Source: Clostridium algidicarnis DSM 15099
GTDB taxonomy: Bacteria > Bacillota > Clostridia > Clostridiales > Clostridiaceae
Assembly: GCF_002934235.1 (NCBI RefSeq)
Contig: NZ_PTIS01000011.1
Span: forward strand, 1-64,000
Direction of reading: 5' to 3'
Length of the DNA: 64,000 nucleotides
Positions 46,154 through 54,496 of this stretch are shown here, one piece after another (within the stretch, counting starts at the first letter, position 1; the number at the start of each line of letters is the position of its first letter). The position numbers and the translations under genes are program-made. A model generated the notes under the pieces. That model had not been told where the DNA came from and did not search any database. It saw only the letters and a list, made by a program, of their open reading frames with translations.

Positions 46154-47071
46154 TTAAAATATACTTAAATCTAATTCATCAGATAACTCCTTTAATATTT
46201 TAATACCTCCTACGCTATTTCCTTTTTCATCTAAGGATGGTCCATATACTCCAATGCCCATTCTTCTTGGCACTGATGCTAATATGCCTCCACCAACACC
46301 ACTTTTTGCTGGTATACCTATACCTACTGCAAATTCACCTGAAGCATCATACATACCACAGGTAACCATTATAGTTTTAACTATACGACTTACCTCTCTT
46401 GATATTACCTTCTCTCCACTCCAAGGTAAGACACCATCATTTGCTAACATTGACCCTATTCTTGCAATATCCCTACAATTGCATTCTATAGAACATTGTT
46501 TAAAGTAAACATCTAAAATAGACTCTACATCGCCATCTAATAATCCATTACTTTTCATAAAATAAGCTAAAGCTCTATTTCTATTACCTGTAGCCTTTTC
46601 AGATCTGTAAACCTCTTCATTTATGGAAATAAATTTATTTCCTGTGATTTTTCTTGTGAATGATAATATGTTTTCTATCTTTTCTTCATCTGTATCACCC
46701 GATATTAAGGCTGTGGTTGCAATAGCACCAGCATTTATCATAGGATTGAAGGGTCTTTCTGGGTGTTTAACCTCAAGACTTGTTATAGAATTAAAACTAT
46801 CTCCTGTAGGTTCCATTCCAACTTTAGAAAATACTGACTTTTTTCCATTATCTAATATAGCCAAAATTAGAGCTATTACCTTAGACATACTTTGCATAGT
46901 AAAATTCTTTTCAGCATCTCCTGCCATAAACTCCTTACCATCTAATCTAACTACGCACACACCTAAATCTTCTTTATTAGCTTTACCAAGTTCTGGTATG
47001 TACGAAGCAACAGTTCCTTCTTTTGTATAAATCTTATTACTTTCTATTATACCCCTTAATAAATTTTGCAT
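46154..47071 (-). CDS. glsA: Glutaminase (serine-dependent, GlsA family)
   Basis: Hydrolyses glutamine to glutamate and ammonia with a beta-lactamase-like fold. The nucleophile Ser-x-x-Lys is in MQSMSKVIALI (about 62), with NPMINAGAIATTAL, GNRNRALAYF and the AKSGVGGGI turn. 305 aa. ATG 47071 is 7 nt after AGGGG; the upstream ORF start is rejected. Single gene. Confidence 0.93.
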   Translation of the reverse strand: MQNLLRGIIESNKIYTKEGTVASYIPELGKANKEDLGVCVVRLDGKEFMAGDAEKNFTMQSMSKVIALILAILDNGKKSVFSKVGMEPTGDSFNSITSLEVKHPERPFNPMINAGAIATTALISGDTDEEKIENILSFTRKITGNKFISINEEVYRSEKATGNRNRALAYFMKSNGLLDGDVESILDVYFKQCSIECNCRDIARIGSMLANDGVLPWSGEKVISREVSRIVKTIMVTCGMYDASGEFAVGIGIPAKSGVGGGILASVPRRMGIGVYGPSLDEKGNSVGGIKILKELSDELDLSIF

Positions 47072-47357
47072 ATCTTGTCCCCTTATAATCTGCAAAAACT
47101 TTAGTTTATATTTTAATATATTTCGCCTCTATTTTTTCAGATCTCTCTATATTTAAAATAATATTTCACATACAATCTTAATATATATTCTTTTAATGTT
47201 TATTACAATAGATATTTAGTATTCTTATTCAAAACTTTATAAACTTTTATGTTAAGAGTAATTTATTTTCTATGTAATTTTATGTCTTAATAACTTTATT
47301 ATAATTGTTTATTATCCTTATTCATATTTTCTCATTACAATACTTAAGCAAAAACAG

Positions 47358-47386
47358 TTGCATTCTAAAAAAAAATATGCTATGAT
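47358..47386 (+). promoter_or_regulatory. Promoter of tRNA-Leu(CAA)
   Basis: TTGCAT (47358-47363) and TATGAT (47381-47386) with 17-bp spacing, 16 bp before the tRNA. The remaining 290 bp back to glsA are AT-rich and I see no gene there. Confidence 0.65.
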
Positions 47387-47402
47387 AAACTCTGTTAGAT
47401 AT

Positions 47403-47489
47403 GCCGAAGTGGTGAAACTGGCAGACGCAACGGACTCAAAATCCGTCGGTAGTGATACCATGCGGGTTCGATTCCCGCCTCCGGCACCA
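47403..47489 (+). tRNA. tRNA-Leu (anticodon CAA)
   Basis: Cloverleaf with D-arm GTGAAACTGGCAGAC, anticodon stem ACGGA/TCCGT around CTCAAAA (anticodon CAA), class II variable arm, T-arm GCGGG-TTCGATT-CCCGC, and encoded CCA. The acceptor GCCGAAG/CTCCGGC contains an A-C mismatch at the fifth pair. It reads UUG. Confidence 0.95.
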
Positions 47490-47500
47490 TAATTTTATAA

Positions 47501-47547
47501 AAATGACTGTATTAATAGTTTTAAAACTATTGATACAGTCATTTTTA
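47501..47547 (+). terminator. Terminator after tRNA-Leu(CAA)
   Basis: AATGACTGTAT-AATAGTTTT pairs with AAAACTATT-ATACAGTCATT and is followed by TTTATT. Confidence 0.85.
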
Positions 47548-47618
47548 TTGGTTTCACACTACTAGCTTAAATTTCACTTTCCATATCTTTCTTTCTAGTA
47601 GATAACTCTTTTCAATTA

Positions 47619-47987
47619 TTATCCTACTATATTTTTAGGCTGCTTAATGTATAATTCTTTATTTTTAACTAAATGGAATATTAACAGTGCTGTGAATATA
47701 AAAGAAACTACTGCCCATATCATTAAATCTTTGAAAGAACCAACATTTGCTATACCTATTATCCCAGCAAGTGCATAAAATACTATTGATGTAATGACCA
47801 TACCTTTACTTTTCTTCGAACATAATAAAATTATGCCTGCAATAAGCCATGCTAATGCTAACATAAAGCCAGCTGAACCACTTGCTTCTTTGCTGCTTTC
47901 CATTGCATTGCCTAGTCCAGCTGCACAAGATTGAAATGTTATAATTGTAAATAAAACAATGCTTAAAATTCCGATTACTTTTTTCAT
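47619..47987 (-). CDS. Small multi-span membrane protein of unknown function
   Basis: 122 aa with a hydrophobic N-terminal segment ending in a lipobox-like FQSC (Cys 20), then three further spans (about 41-58, 65-85, 90-108) and a basic tail. Either a lipoprotein signal or a first membrane span is possible; the retained later spans favour a polytopic protein. I do not recognise the family. AGGGGG precedes the ATG. Confidence 0.65.
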   Translation of the reverse strand: MKKVIGILSIVLFTIITFQSCAAGLGNAMESSKEASGSAGFMLALAWLIAGIILLCSKKSKGMVITSIVFYALAGIIGIANVGSFKDLMIWAVVSFIFTALLIFHLVKNKELYIKQPKNIVG

Positions 47988-48407
47988 ATAAAATCCCCCT
48001 ATTTTTGTTTTATTTATACAATTCTACATAACCTTTCATATTCCTTTAAATTCCTTAAAATTGTTTAAATCATATTTACTTGGTTATAATTATTACAAAA
48101 CCCAATATTCTTTAATTTTTTATATTTATTTTATTTATAATACTTTCTGTTTTTCTAGTTTTGCTTTAAGCTCCTCATTCTATCTCTATCGTCTCTTTTT
48201 CTTTGAGAAAAGCTCACTGCCGTACTTCTTTGCATACTGAGATAATTAATTAGCTTTAATATTTGGAAATACTAATGCATGTGCTAGCTTAAAAAGCATA
48301 ATTTAAAACACAACCACTATATTTTTAGCTTTTAAATTTAATTCATAATATGCATATTGCCTGAACATAACCCAACAAAAGAAGATTCAGTATTATTTAT
48401 TTTTATA
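47988..48407. other. 420-bp intergenic region with possible decayed coding remnant
   Basis: AT-rich. On the minus strand 48186-48240 reads QYAKKYGSELFSKKKRR then stop, and 48138-48180 reads a short charged tail (NEELKAKLEKQKVL, stop) in another frame. The base composition of this stretch is higher in GC than its surroundings. It may be the worn end of a lost gene; no start or Shine-Dalgarno is attached. Confidence 0.35.
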
Positions 48408-49796
48408 CTATAACCTTTTCATCTTAGTTACTATTGGATCTGCCATTGTTCCAACAACTATTTGTACATTATTTGTACCTATTTTCATAATACCGCTTAT
48501 ACCCATCTTCTTTAATTTTATTTCATCTAATTTTGAAGTATCTTTTAGAGTTACTCTTATCCTTGTTATGCAAGCATCCAAAGAATCAATATTCTCCTTA
48601 CCTCCTATCGATGCTAATATATTTAAAGCCTTTTCCTCTAAGCTTAAATTATTTAAAGGTGCATCTTCTTCTATATCATCTTCTCTACCCGGAGTTTTAA
48701 GGTCAAACTTCTTAATAAAGAATACAAATACGAAGTAATATATAACTGCAAATATAAGCCCTACAAATAAAATGCTTAATGGTTTTGTTGCTTTACCCCA
48801 ATTTATGAAAAAGTCAGTAGCACCTGCTGAAAAAGCGAATCCATTACGCATTCCAAAAGCATTAGTAATTGCTAAAGCAGCTCCTGTTAATAGTGCATGT
48901 ACTCCATATAACATTGGTGATAAAAACATAAATGCAAATTCTATTGGTTCTGTAATGCCAGTTAAAAAAGATGTTATTGCAAGACTTATTAACATACCTG
49001 CAACTACCTTTTTCTTTTCCTTTTTAGCTGTGGTAATCATAGCTAAACAAGCAGCTGGAAGTCCAAACATCATGATAGGGAAAAATCCTGTTAAATATGC
49101 ACCAGCTGTTGGATCTCCTGCTAAAAATCTATTATAATCTCCCATGACTACCTTACCAGCTTCAGTTGTAAAGGATCCTAGTTGCTGCCAAAAGACAGTA
49201 TTTACTATATGATGCAATCCAAAAGGAATTAACAACCTATTAAAGAATCCAAATCCGAATGCACCAGCAGGCCCTGTTTGAGCCATAAAGTTAGCAAAGC
49301 TATCTAATCCTTTTTGAATAGGAGGCCATATAAACCCTAGTACAATTCCAATAATTATAAATACAAACAAGCTAATAAGTGGTATGAGCCTATTTCCGTT
49401 AATAAGTTTTAACTTATTAGAAAGTTTTATATCCTTAAACTTGTTATAACATAATCCTGCTGTTATACCTGCAATAATACCTCCAAAAACGCCCATGTTA
49501 ATAGTTTTATTAAAACTAAGAGCTACTCCATTTATAACAAAATATCCAATAAGTGCTGAAATAGCAGCAATTCCATTATTCTCCTTGGCAAACCCTGTTG
49601 CTATTCCTAATGCGAAAATAATAGGTAGATTATCAAATACCGCTGCTCCAGCCTTCATAATCCAAGGTATATTTAATAAGTCAGCATCACCAAATCTAAG
49701 TAATAATGCTGCTGCTGGTAATACTGCTATTGGTATCATTAATGACTTACCTAGTTTTTGTAAAAAGCCTAAAACTTTATCTTTACTTTTTGCCAT
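48408..49796 (-). CDS. PTS permease EIICB, glucose/N-acetylglucosamine type
   Basis: Imports and phosphorylates a hexose or amino sugar. The EIIC domain (about 1-370, ten or so spans, with FGLHHIVNTVFW, GITEPIEFAFMFLSP and other substrate-channel blocks) is followed by EIIB (about 385-462) with the phosphocysteine in SLDACITRIRVTLKD. No EIIA domain is fused, so a separate EIIA must be used. 462 aa. GGAGGG precedes the ATG. It lies after a GlcT-type antiterminator and RAT, supporting glucose-family substrate; glucose versus GlcNAc cannot be resolved. Confidence 0.88.
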   Translation of the reverse strand: MAKSKDKVLGFLQKLGKSLMIPIAVLPAAALLLRFGDADLLNIPWIMKAGAAVFDNLPIIFALGIATGFAKENNGIAAISALIGYFVINGVALSFNKTINMGVFGGIIAGITAGLCYNKFKDIKLSNKLKLINGNRLIPLISLFVFIIIGIVLGFIWPPIQKGLDSFANFMAQTGPAGAFGFGFFNRLLIPFGLHHIVNTVFWQQLGSFTTEAGKVVMGDYNRFLAGDPTAGAYLTGFFPIMMFGLPAACLAMITTAKKEKKKVVAGMLISLAITSFLTGITEPIEFAFMFLSPMLYGVHALLTGAALAITNAFGMRNGFAFSAGATDFFINWGKATKPLSILFVGLIFAVIYYFVFVFFIKKFDLKTPGREDDIEEDAPLNNLSLEEKALNILASIGGKENIDSLDACITRIRVTLKDTSKLDEIKLKKMGISGIMKIGTNNVQIVVGTMADPIVTKMKRL

Positions 49797-49849
49797 CTTT
49801 TATCCCTCCATTTTTATTTGTAAATAGACTTAATAAATCCTCTTAAAAA

Positions 49850-50332
49850 TTAAGGCCAGATAAATCCTGTTATAAGTCCTAAAACTAATCCTACAAAAGA
49901 TGTAACTATTGGCACAAATCTCTTTCCTCCAAAGAACCCCAAGATTTGTGGTAGCTTAATATCTTTATATTTATTATATAAAAGACCAGCTGCAAGTCCT
50001 GATGCTATACATGCAAATACTTGCATAGATGCATTAATATCTACATTTATAGTTTTAGCAACACTAGTTAATACAAAATAACCAACAACAGCGGATATAG
50101 CTGCAACCCCGTTATTACCTTCAGCAATACCTACAGCAATACTTGCAGCAAATATAATTCCTAGGTTTTTTAATATTGCAACACCTATCTCTTTAATCCA
50201 AGGAATATTTAATACACTTGCATCACCAATCTTAAATAATATTGCAGCCACTGGTAATACTATAATTGGTGCAATTAAAACTTTCATCACACTAGTAAAT
50301 AACTCTTGCAAATTATTTTTACTATTTTCCAT
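49850..50332 (-). pseudogene. Truncated PTS EIIC paralogue
   Basis: 160 aa covering only the first 40-45% of an EIIC domain, about half identical to the start of the EIICB encoded next (shared LNIPWI, EGNNGVAAISA, NKYKDIKLP). It stops with TGG CCT TAA at the residue where the neighbour continues WPPIQKG; the loop, the HHI-type region and EIIB are missing. Start and Shine-Dalgarno (GGAGGGG) look intact and resemble those of the neighbour. Likely a relic of tandem duplication and deletion, though a translated short membrane protein cannot be excluded. Confidence 0.7.
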
Positions 50333-50390
50333 CTTTACCCCTCCATTTTATTTTTATAAATTAATACACCATTTGTGAAAATCATAATTA

Positions 50391-50438
50391 TTAACTTAAA
50401 TGTGCAATTACATTCAAAATATTCTTGATATTTAACAT
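50391..50438 (-). CDS. Possible 15-residue leader peptide in the PTS leader
   Basis: ATG followed by 14 codons (MLNIKNILNVIAHLS, then TAA) has GGAG 7 nt upstream within a very strong AGGAGGCGGAG purine run. It lies between the RAT terminator and the truncated EIIC. Could be a translated leader or the remnant of a gene start. Confidence 0.35.
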   Translation of the reverse strand: MLNIKNILNVIAHLS

Positions 50439-50496
50439 ATCTTTTCTCCGCCTCCTTTTTTTAATATGGTAGTCACATTTAACACTAAAGTTAAAT

Positions 50497-50543
50497 AAAA
50501 AAAAGCCGAAAAGGATTAGAATTCTAATTCCTTTTCAGCTTTT
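50497..50543 (-). terminator. RAT-overlapping terminator of the PTS operon
   Basis: A near-perfect 20-bp hairpin (AAAAGCYGAAAAGGAATTAG with its complement) followed on the minus strand by T9. Its 5' arm shares AAAAGC with the RAT element, giving mutually exclusive folding. Confidence 0.88.
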
Positions 50544-50567
50544 GCCCTATTATTAATAGGTTACACG
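50538..50567 (-). promoter_or_regulatory. Ribonucleic antiterminator (RAT) for a GlcT/LicT-type protein
   Basis: On the minus strand CGTGTAACCTATTAATAATA is followed by GGGCAAAAGC. This fits the RAT pattern of a short stem with GTGTnAC and GGCAnnAG internal bulges, as in Bacillus ptsG, and overlaps the terminator. Confidence 0.8.
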
Positions 50568-50678
50568 CTAATAAACGATTTCACATAAGTATATTTAATT
50601 ATTAATATAATTATATAATATAAATATAGCTTTGTCAATATATGACTCTAACCTCTACCACTAATATATCCTATAAGT

Positions 50679-51542
50679 CTAATTACAACAGTTGCAACTT
50701 GACTGCTTTAACCTTTCTATGTGCATTGCTAAATAAGCTATCTCATCCTCTGTTATATCTATATAAAGTTGCTCTTCAATTATTTTAGCAGATTTTCTTG
50801 CGATTTTATAAGAAGATTTGTATTGTTTTTTAATAGCTGAAATAAGCTCGTTTTTAATAGGCTTATTATTTAAAAACCGTTCTATTGCAAACCTTATATG
50901 AGTTACAAATCTTGCATAATCTAAAGATCTTTTATCTATTTCTATGTCCATTTCTTCTTCCAAAAACTCTACAACACTATTGCATACAAAATTATATTTT
51001 ATGGTGTTAGATAATTTGCCATTATTTCTTGCGGAATGTATGTGTAATGCTATAAATCCTACCTCTCCATCAGGTATTTTTATTTTTGTTGCTTTTTCAA
51101 TAATAATAGTTGCCTTTTTTGCAATATCAAATTCTGTTTTATAAAGTATTTCTGTTTCTGAAAGAAAAGGGTTTTCTATTTCTTCATTGCCTTCTAACCT
51201 CTTAAGAGCGAATAATATGTGATCCGTTAGTGATATGTGTATCTTTTCATCTAATTCTTCTGAAAGTTCATTAGATATCATGACTATTACCTCTTCACTT
51301 AACGCAATTATTTCTTTATCTGCATAATTTATTAATTGTTTAAAGTTATCATAATTAGTTTTATCTTCTATAGTAAAAATCTTTTCTACCTTTTCACCTG
51401 AATTTATTATATCGCCAGTCTTCTTTCCAAAACCTATGCCTTTTCTAAATAGAATCTTTTCAATATCATTTTCATTTACTAATAATACATTGTTATTAAA
51501 GACCTTTACAACCTTACACTTATGGCAAATATAACTATTCAT
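50679..51542 (-). CDS. BglG-family transcription antiterminator (GlcT-like)
   Basis: The N-terminal CAT RNA-binding domain (about 1-60, VVKVFNNNVLLVNE, LFRKGIGFGKKTGD) is followed by PRD1 (about 70-170; His in LTDHILFALKR and ALHIHSARN) and PRD2 (about 175-280; His in VTHIRFAIERF and LAMHIERL). These histidines are phosphorylated by PTS proteins to tune dimerisation. 287 aa. When active it should bind the RAT at 50538-50567 and let the EIICB genes be read. An odd CHKC and a CNCC cluster sit at the two ends. Confidence 0.9.
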   Translation of the reverse strand: MNSYICHKCKVVKVFNNNVLLVNENDIEKILFRKGIGFGKKTGDIINSGEKVEKIFTIEDKTNYDNFKQLINYADKEIIALSEEVIVMISNELSEELDEKIHISLTDHILFALKRLEGNEEIENPFLSETEILYKTEFDIAKKATIIIEKATKIKIPDGEVGFIALHIHSARNNGKLSNTIKYNFVCNSVVEFLEEEMDIEIDKRSLDYARFVTHIRFAIERFLNNKPIKNELISAIKKQYKSSYKIARKSAKIIEEQLYIDITEDEIAYLAMHIERLKQSSCNCCN

Positions 51543-51577
51543 TGGAAATCCTCCATTCTCACAATAAATATATTTTA

Positions 51578-52105
51578 TTATTCCATAGGATTAAAAGCTG
51601 CCATCACTATTTCATCATAATACTTTCCATCTTTAAATACCTCATCTTTTAGAATTCCTTCTACTTTGAATCCACATTTTTCATAACTCTTTTGTGCTCT
51701 TATATTAAAGGAAAAAGTACTAAGTCTTATCTTATGGATATTCATATCCTTAAAGATAAAATTCATTAAAACTTTCATAGCATCAGTTCCATAGCCTTTT
51801 CCTAAGTAATCTTTGTCTCCAATCATAATTCCAACTAAGGCTACACGTGTCAGCCAATTAACATTTTGTATATTGCAACCACCAATATACATCTTTGTTT
51901 TTATATCTTCTATTGCAAAGTTATACTCCCCACTTTTATCTGCTTTTTGCGATTTTACCCACTTTTCCTCTTCCCAAAGGGTAATTGGAAATGAGACATC
52001 TGTATCATAAAACTTTTTAAGCTCCTTATCATTAACAAATGACGTTACTTTTTCAATATCTTCTTCTTTATATGCTCTTAAACAAACCTTTTCTCCATAG
52101 TACAT
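51578..52105 (-). CDS. GNAT acetyltransferase, RimJ/RimL type
   Basis: 175 aa, GNAT fold typical of the RimL/SpeG subgroup: LRAYKEEDIEKVTSFVNDKEL at the N terminus, GIMIGDKDYLGKGYGTDAMKVLMNF acetyl-CoA motif and NIRAQKSYEKCGFKVEGILKDEVFKDG. It acetylates an amine on a protein N terminus, polyamine or drug; substrate unknown. AAGGAG precedes the ATG. Confidence 0.85.
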   Translation of the reverse strand: MYYGEKVCLRAYKEEDIEKVTSFVNDKELKKFYDTDVSFPITLWEEEKWVKSQKADKSGEYNFAIEDIKTKMYIGGCNIQNVNWLTRVALVGIMIGDKDYLGKGYGTDAMKVLMNFIFKDMNIHKIRLSTFSFNIRAQKSYEKCGFKVEGILKDEVFKDGKYYDEIVMAAFNPME

Positions 52106-52386
52106 TTTTTACTATCTCCTTTTCCATGCAATTAATGTAAATAAATAAGAAATACTCCTATTTTGAAATACTTTATATACTATTATATCACTTACCCTTA
52201 TACTTTCTAGTTAATTTTAAAAATCAAGTACCTACCTTATATTCATCCTATATATATTATATTCATTTCTTATTTTAAAATATTCTTTATTTTATTAAAT
52301 ACAGCTTTGAATATTAAAGTAATATGTTATATTCCTATAACTACCATCATAAATATAATGGATAAGTAATATATAGAAGGTTTCAT

Positions 52387-52974
52387 ATGCATAAAAACAA
52401 AGAGTCAATTGTAAATCCTTACTATAATTTTGATATTAATCTTTTAGACTGCAAATTTCTAGGTAAAGGCCATAATGGCATAGTATATCTACTTCCAGAT
52501 GGAAATGTTATAAAAATTTGTTTTAATATTAAAAGTTTTATTGGAGAATACCTTATCTTACAAAGGGTAAATGGTAATAAATATTTCCCTAGGATATATG
52601 AGATAGGAGAAAACTACATGATAAGAGAATATGTAGAAGGCGATGTGTTACCAAAATACATAAGAAAACATGGTTTCAATGATGAGCTAGGTAAAAAGAT
52701 TATTGAATTATTAAAGGAATTTAAAATATTAAAATTTACAAAAATAGATTTAAGATGTAAAGATATCTTTGTTCAACCAAACGGAGATTTAAAAGTTATT
52801 GATCCTAAAAAGTTTTATACTAAGGATAGAGATTTTCCAAGACATCTATCAAAAGGTATGTATAAACTTAAAATACTAGATTCATTTTTAGAAGTTCTAA
52901 AGAAAGAGGATCCTACTCTTTTTGATGATTGGACGCCTAAAATAATGAACTACATTAAAGAACTAAAATACTAA
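52387..52974 (+). CDS. Minimal protein-kinase-like protein
   Basis: 195 aa with a compact kinase fold: Gly-rich loop LGKGHNGIVYLLPDG (about 22-36), Lys in NVIKICF, hinge IREYVEG, a catalytic-loop-like KIDLRCKDIFVQ and VIDPKKF in place of DFG. The expected HRDxxxxN is degenerate (Asp instead of Asn), so it may be weakly active or a pseudokinase. It resembles small Ser/Thr kinase-like proteins of Firmicutes such as YrzF. AGAAGG precedes the ATG. Single gene. Confidence 0.75.
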   Translation: MHKNKESIVNPYYNFDINLLDCKFLGKGHNGIVYLLPDGNVIKICFNIKSFIGEYLILQRVNGNKYFPRIYEIGENYMIREYVEGDVLPKYIRKHGFNDELGKKIIELLKEFKILKFTKIDLRCKDIFVQPNGDLKVIDPKKFYTKDRDFPRHLSKGMYKLKILDSFLEVLKKEDPTLFDDWTPKIMNYIKELKY

Positions 52975-53035
52975 ATGTTAGTATAATTATATTCACAGTC
53001 TAGGATTTTACCTCTATTTTGCTAAATCATTTTAA

Positions 53036-53074
53036 TAAAAAATCCATGAGTTATAATAAATTTAACTCATGGAT
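53036..53074 (-). terminator. Terminator after the holin-like gene
   Basis: ATCCATGAGTT / AACTCATGGAT stem; on the minus strand followed by TTTTTTATT. Confidence 0.75.
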
Positions 53075-53119
53075 AAACCCTGAAAACATAGTAGGCTAAA
53101 ATAATAACTATCTTTGTTT

Positions 53120-53368
53120 TTATCCCCGAAACGCTTGCCTAACATTTTTAACCCCAGAGTAGAATCCTGAAGCTGAAAGGCCAATGGTAATACCTGAAAG
53201 TATGCCAAATTTAAAGTTTCCTGGTGATACATACAAAATTCCTGCAATAATTCCTAGTATTAAATTCAGTAATGGTATTAACTTAACTTTTACTCCAAGC
53301 TCTTTAGCTACCTGGGATAAGCCCATAACTACAGCTGACATTAGTCCTATATCTTGAAAGTTAATCAT
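53120..53368 (-). CDS. Small holin-like membrane protein
   Basis: 82 aa with two to three membrane segments (about 8-22, 26-45, 52-70), a short N terminus and a basic C terminus (GVKNVRQAFRG), the pattern of phage-type holins. No endolysin or phage gene is nearby. The start ATG 53368 is 8 nt after GGAGG; the longer ORF upstream is rejected. Identification as a holin is by size and topology only. Confidence 0.6.
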   Translation of the reverse strand: MINFQDIGLMSAVVMGLSQVAKELGVKVKLIPLLNLILGIIAGILYVSPGNFKFGILSGITIGLSASGFYSGVKNVRQAFRG

Positions 53369-53445
53369 ATTAAATACCTCCATTACTATATAATATGAAT
53401 CAGTATCTTTTATGATTACTATTTTTAGTATCCTTTTTATAAAAA

Positions 53446-53483
53446 GACAAAAAAAGATATTGGTGGGGGATACCAATATCTTT
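53446..53483 (-). terminator. Terminator inside the leader of the holin-like gene
   Basis: 12-bp stem AAAGATATTGGT / ACCAATATCTTT with a 7-nt C/T loop on the minus strand, then TTTTTTTGTCTTTTT. It lies about 80 bp before the start codon and downstream of the promoter at 53544-53572, so it may act as an attenuator. Confidence 0.65.
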
Positions 53484-53543
53484 AAATTAAAAGGGTTATA
53501 TAAATAAGGGGTTAGGTTACTTAATTTATTATTATATTTCTAC

Positions 53544-53572
53544 AATATAAATATATCATATTTTATGGTAAA
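53544..53572 (-). promoter_or_regulatory. Probable promoter of the holin-like gene
   Basis: TTTACC (53567-53572) and TATATT (53544-53549) on the minus strand with 17-bp spacing; AT-rich context lowers certainty. Confidence 0.45.
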
Positions 53573-53729
53573 AGAGTATTAATATTCTGTTAAGGATTTC
53601 TAACTTTTATTAACACTTTCATATATAAACCTTTATACTTATAATTTATTTTTATTTTTTTGTTTAAAAGTAATATTAATATATATTTATTCATATTTTT
53701 ATTTTGAAATGATTGTGAGGTGAATTTCC

Positions 53730-54206
53730 TTGAAATTACCCTATATAATAATATCCATAATAATAAGTTCAGTGCTTCTTGTTAGTTGCACTTTCTCTGA
53801 TACTAATTTACCCATTAGTCCTAAACCTAGTAACCACTTTTATACAGAAAATTTATTTAATACCTTAAATGAATATAAAGAATTTTCGTCTACCTTATAT
53901 GAAACTAATCTTCATAAAGAATCTTCACTTAATAAAGAGGACATGGAAGTATTAACAAACTTTTTTTCTTCACTTAATACCGATGACTTCATAGATGATC
54001 CTTATGGTATTGATAAATCTCCTAGTTATAAGATATTTATAACCATTAATTCTATGAAATATGTAATAAATATTTATGATGCTGATTTTATTTCCATTTA
54101 TCCATGGGATGGCAATAAACAAATGGACTTCATATCCATGAAAAATATTCCTGTAGCCTATAATTTATATAGATTTTGCAAATATAAGATAGATAAGCCT
54201 TTATAA
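53730..54206 (+). CDS. Putative lipoprotein of unknown function
   Basis: A 158-aa protein with a clean lipoprotein signal (hydrophobic 5-18 then LLVSC, Cys 20). The mature part is polar with no domain I recognise; the C-terminal half has a small beta-rich pattern (KIFITINSMKYVINIYDADFISIY). TTG start with GAGGTG 7 nt upstream. Anchored on the outer face of the membrane by inference. Confidence 0.7.
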   Translation: MKLPYIIISIIISSVLLVSCTFSDTNLPISPKPSNHFYTENLFNTLNEYKEFSSTLYETNLHKESSLNKEDMEVLTNFFSSLNTDDFIDDPYGIDKSPSYKIFITINSMKYVINIYDADFISIYPWDGNKQMDFISMKNIPVAYNLYRFCKYKIDKPL

Positions 54207-54272
54207 AACATATACTTATTTTCAACATTATATAATATATCTTATATCATAACTCTTTCTTTTAAGGTTAAA

Positions 54273-54422
54273 ATCAAGTGATTCTTAGACTCAGGTGGAG
54301 TTTGCTTATAAGGAATCCATCTCTCCATCAAAGTCTTAGAAGAACTTATCCAGGGGCATAGCAGCCGTCATCCCCCACCTTGAAGAGGATAGGGGTGTTA
54401 CGGATGGTAGCCATCGGATAAA
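54273..54422 (+). repeat. Structured 150-bp repeat, copy A
   Basis: Matches the reverse complement of 62828-62982 over its whole length with only about fifteen substitutions and one small indel. It folds into two modules: TTCTTAGACT...AGTCTTAGAA enclosing GGTGGAG/CTCCATC, then TTATCC...GGATAA enclosing CCGT/ACGG, a CCCC/GGGG helix and a GATGG-TAG-CCATC hairpin. GC-rich relative to surroundings. No ORF. It lies just before the PHP gene, reading in the same direction. Confidence 0.85.
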
Positions 54423-54496
54423 CTATTAAACTTTTACTTTAATGTTTGAGTAATTTATGTATTTTATATATACTTAATAAAAGAAGGAGTGAGACT

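Noticed and set aside
53062-53247. 61-aa minus-strand frame overlapping the holin-like gene
   Set aside because: Different frame from the gene with the good Shine-Dalgarno; no signal of its own.
53120-53368. Prophage remnant around the holin-like gene
   Set aside because: No integrase, structural, lysin or att-like repeats nearby; neighbours are ordinary chromosomal genes.
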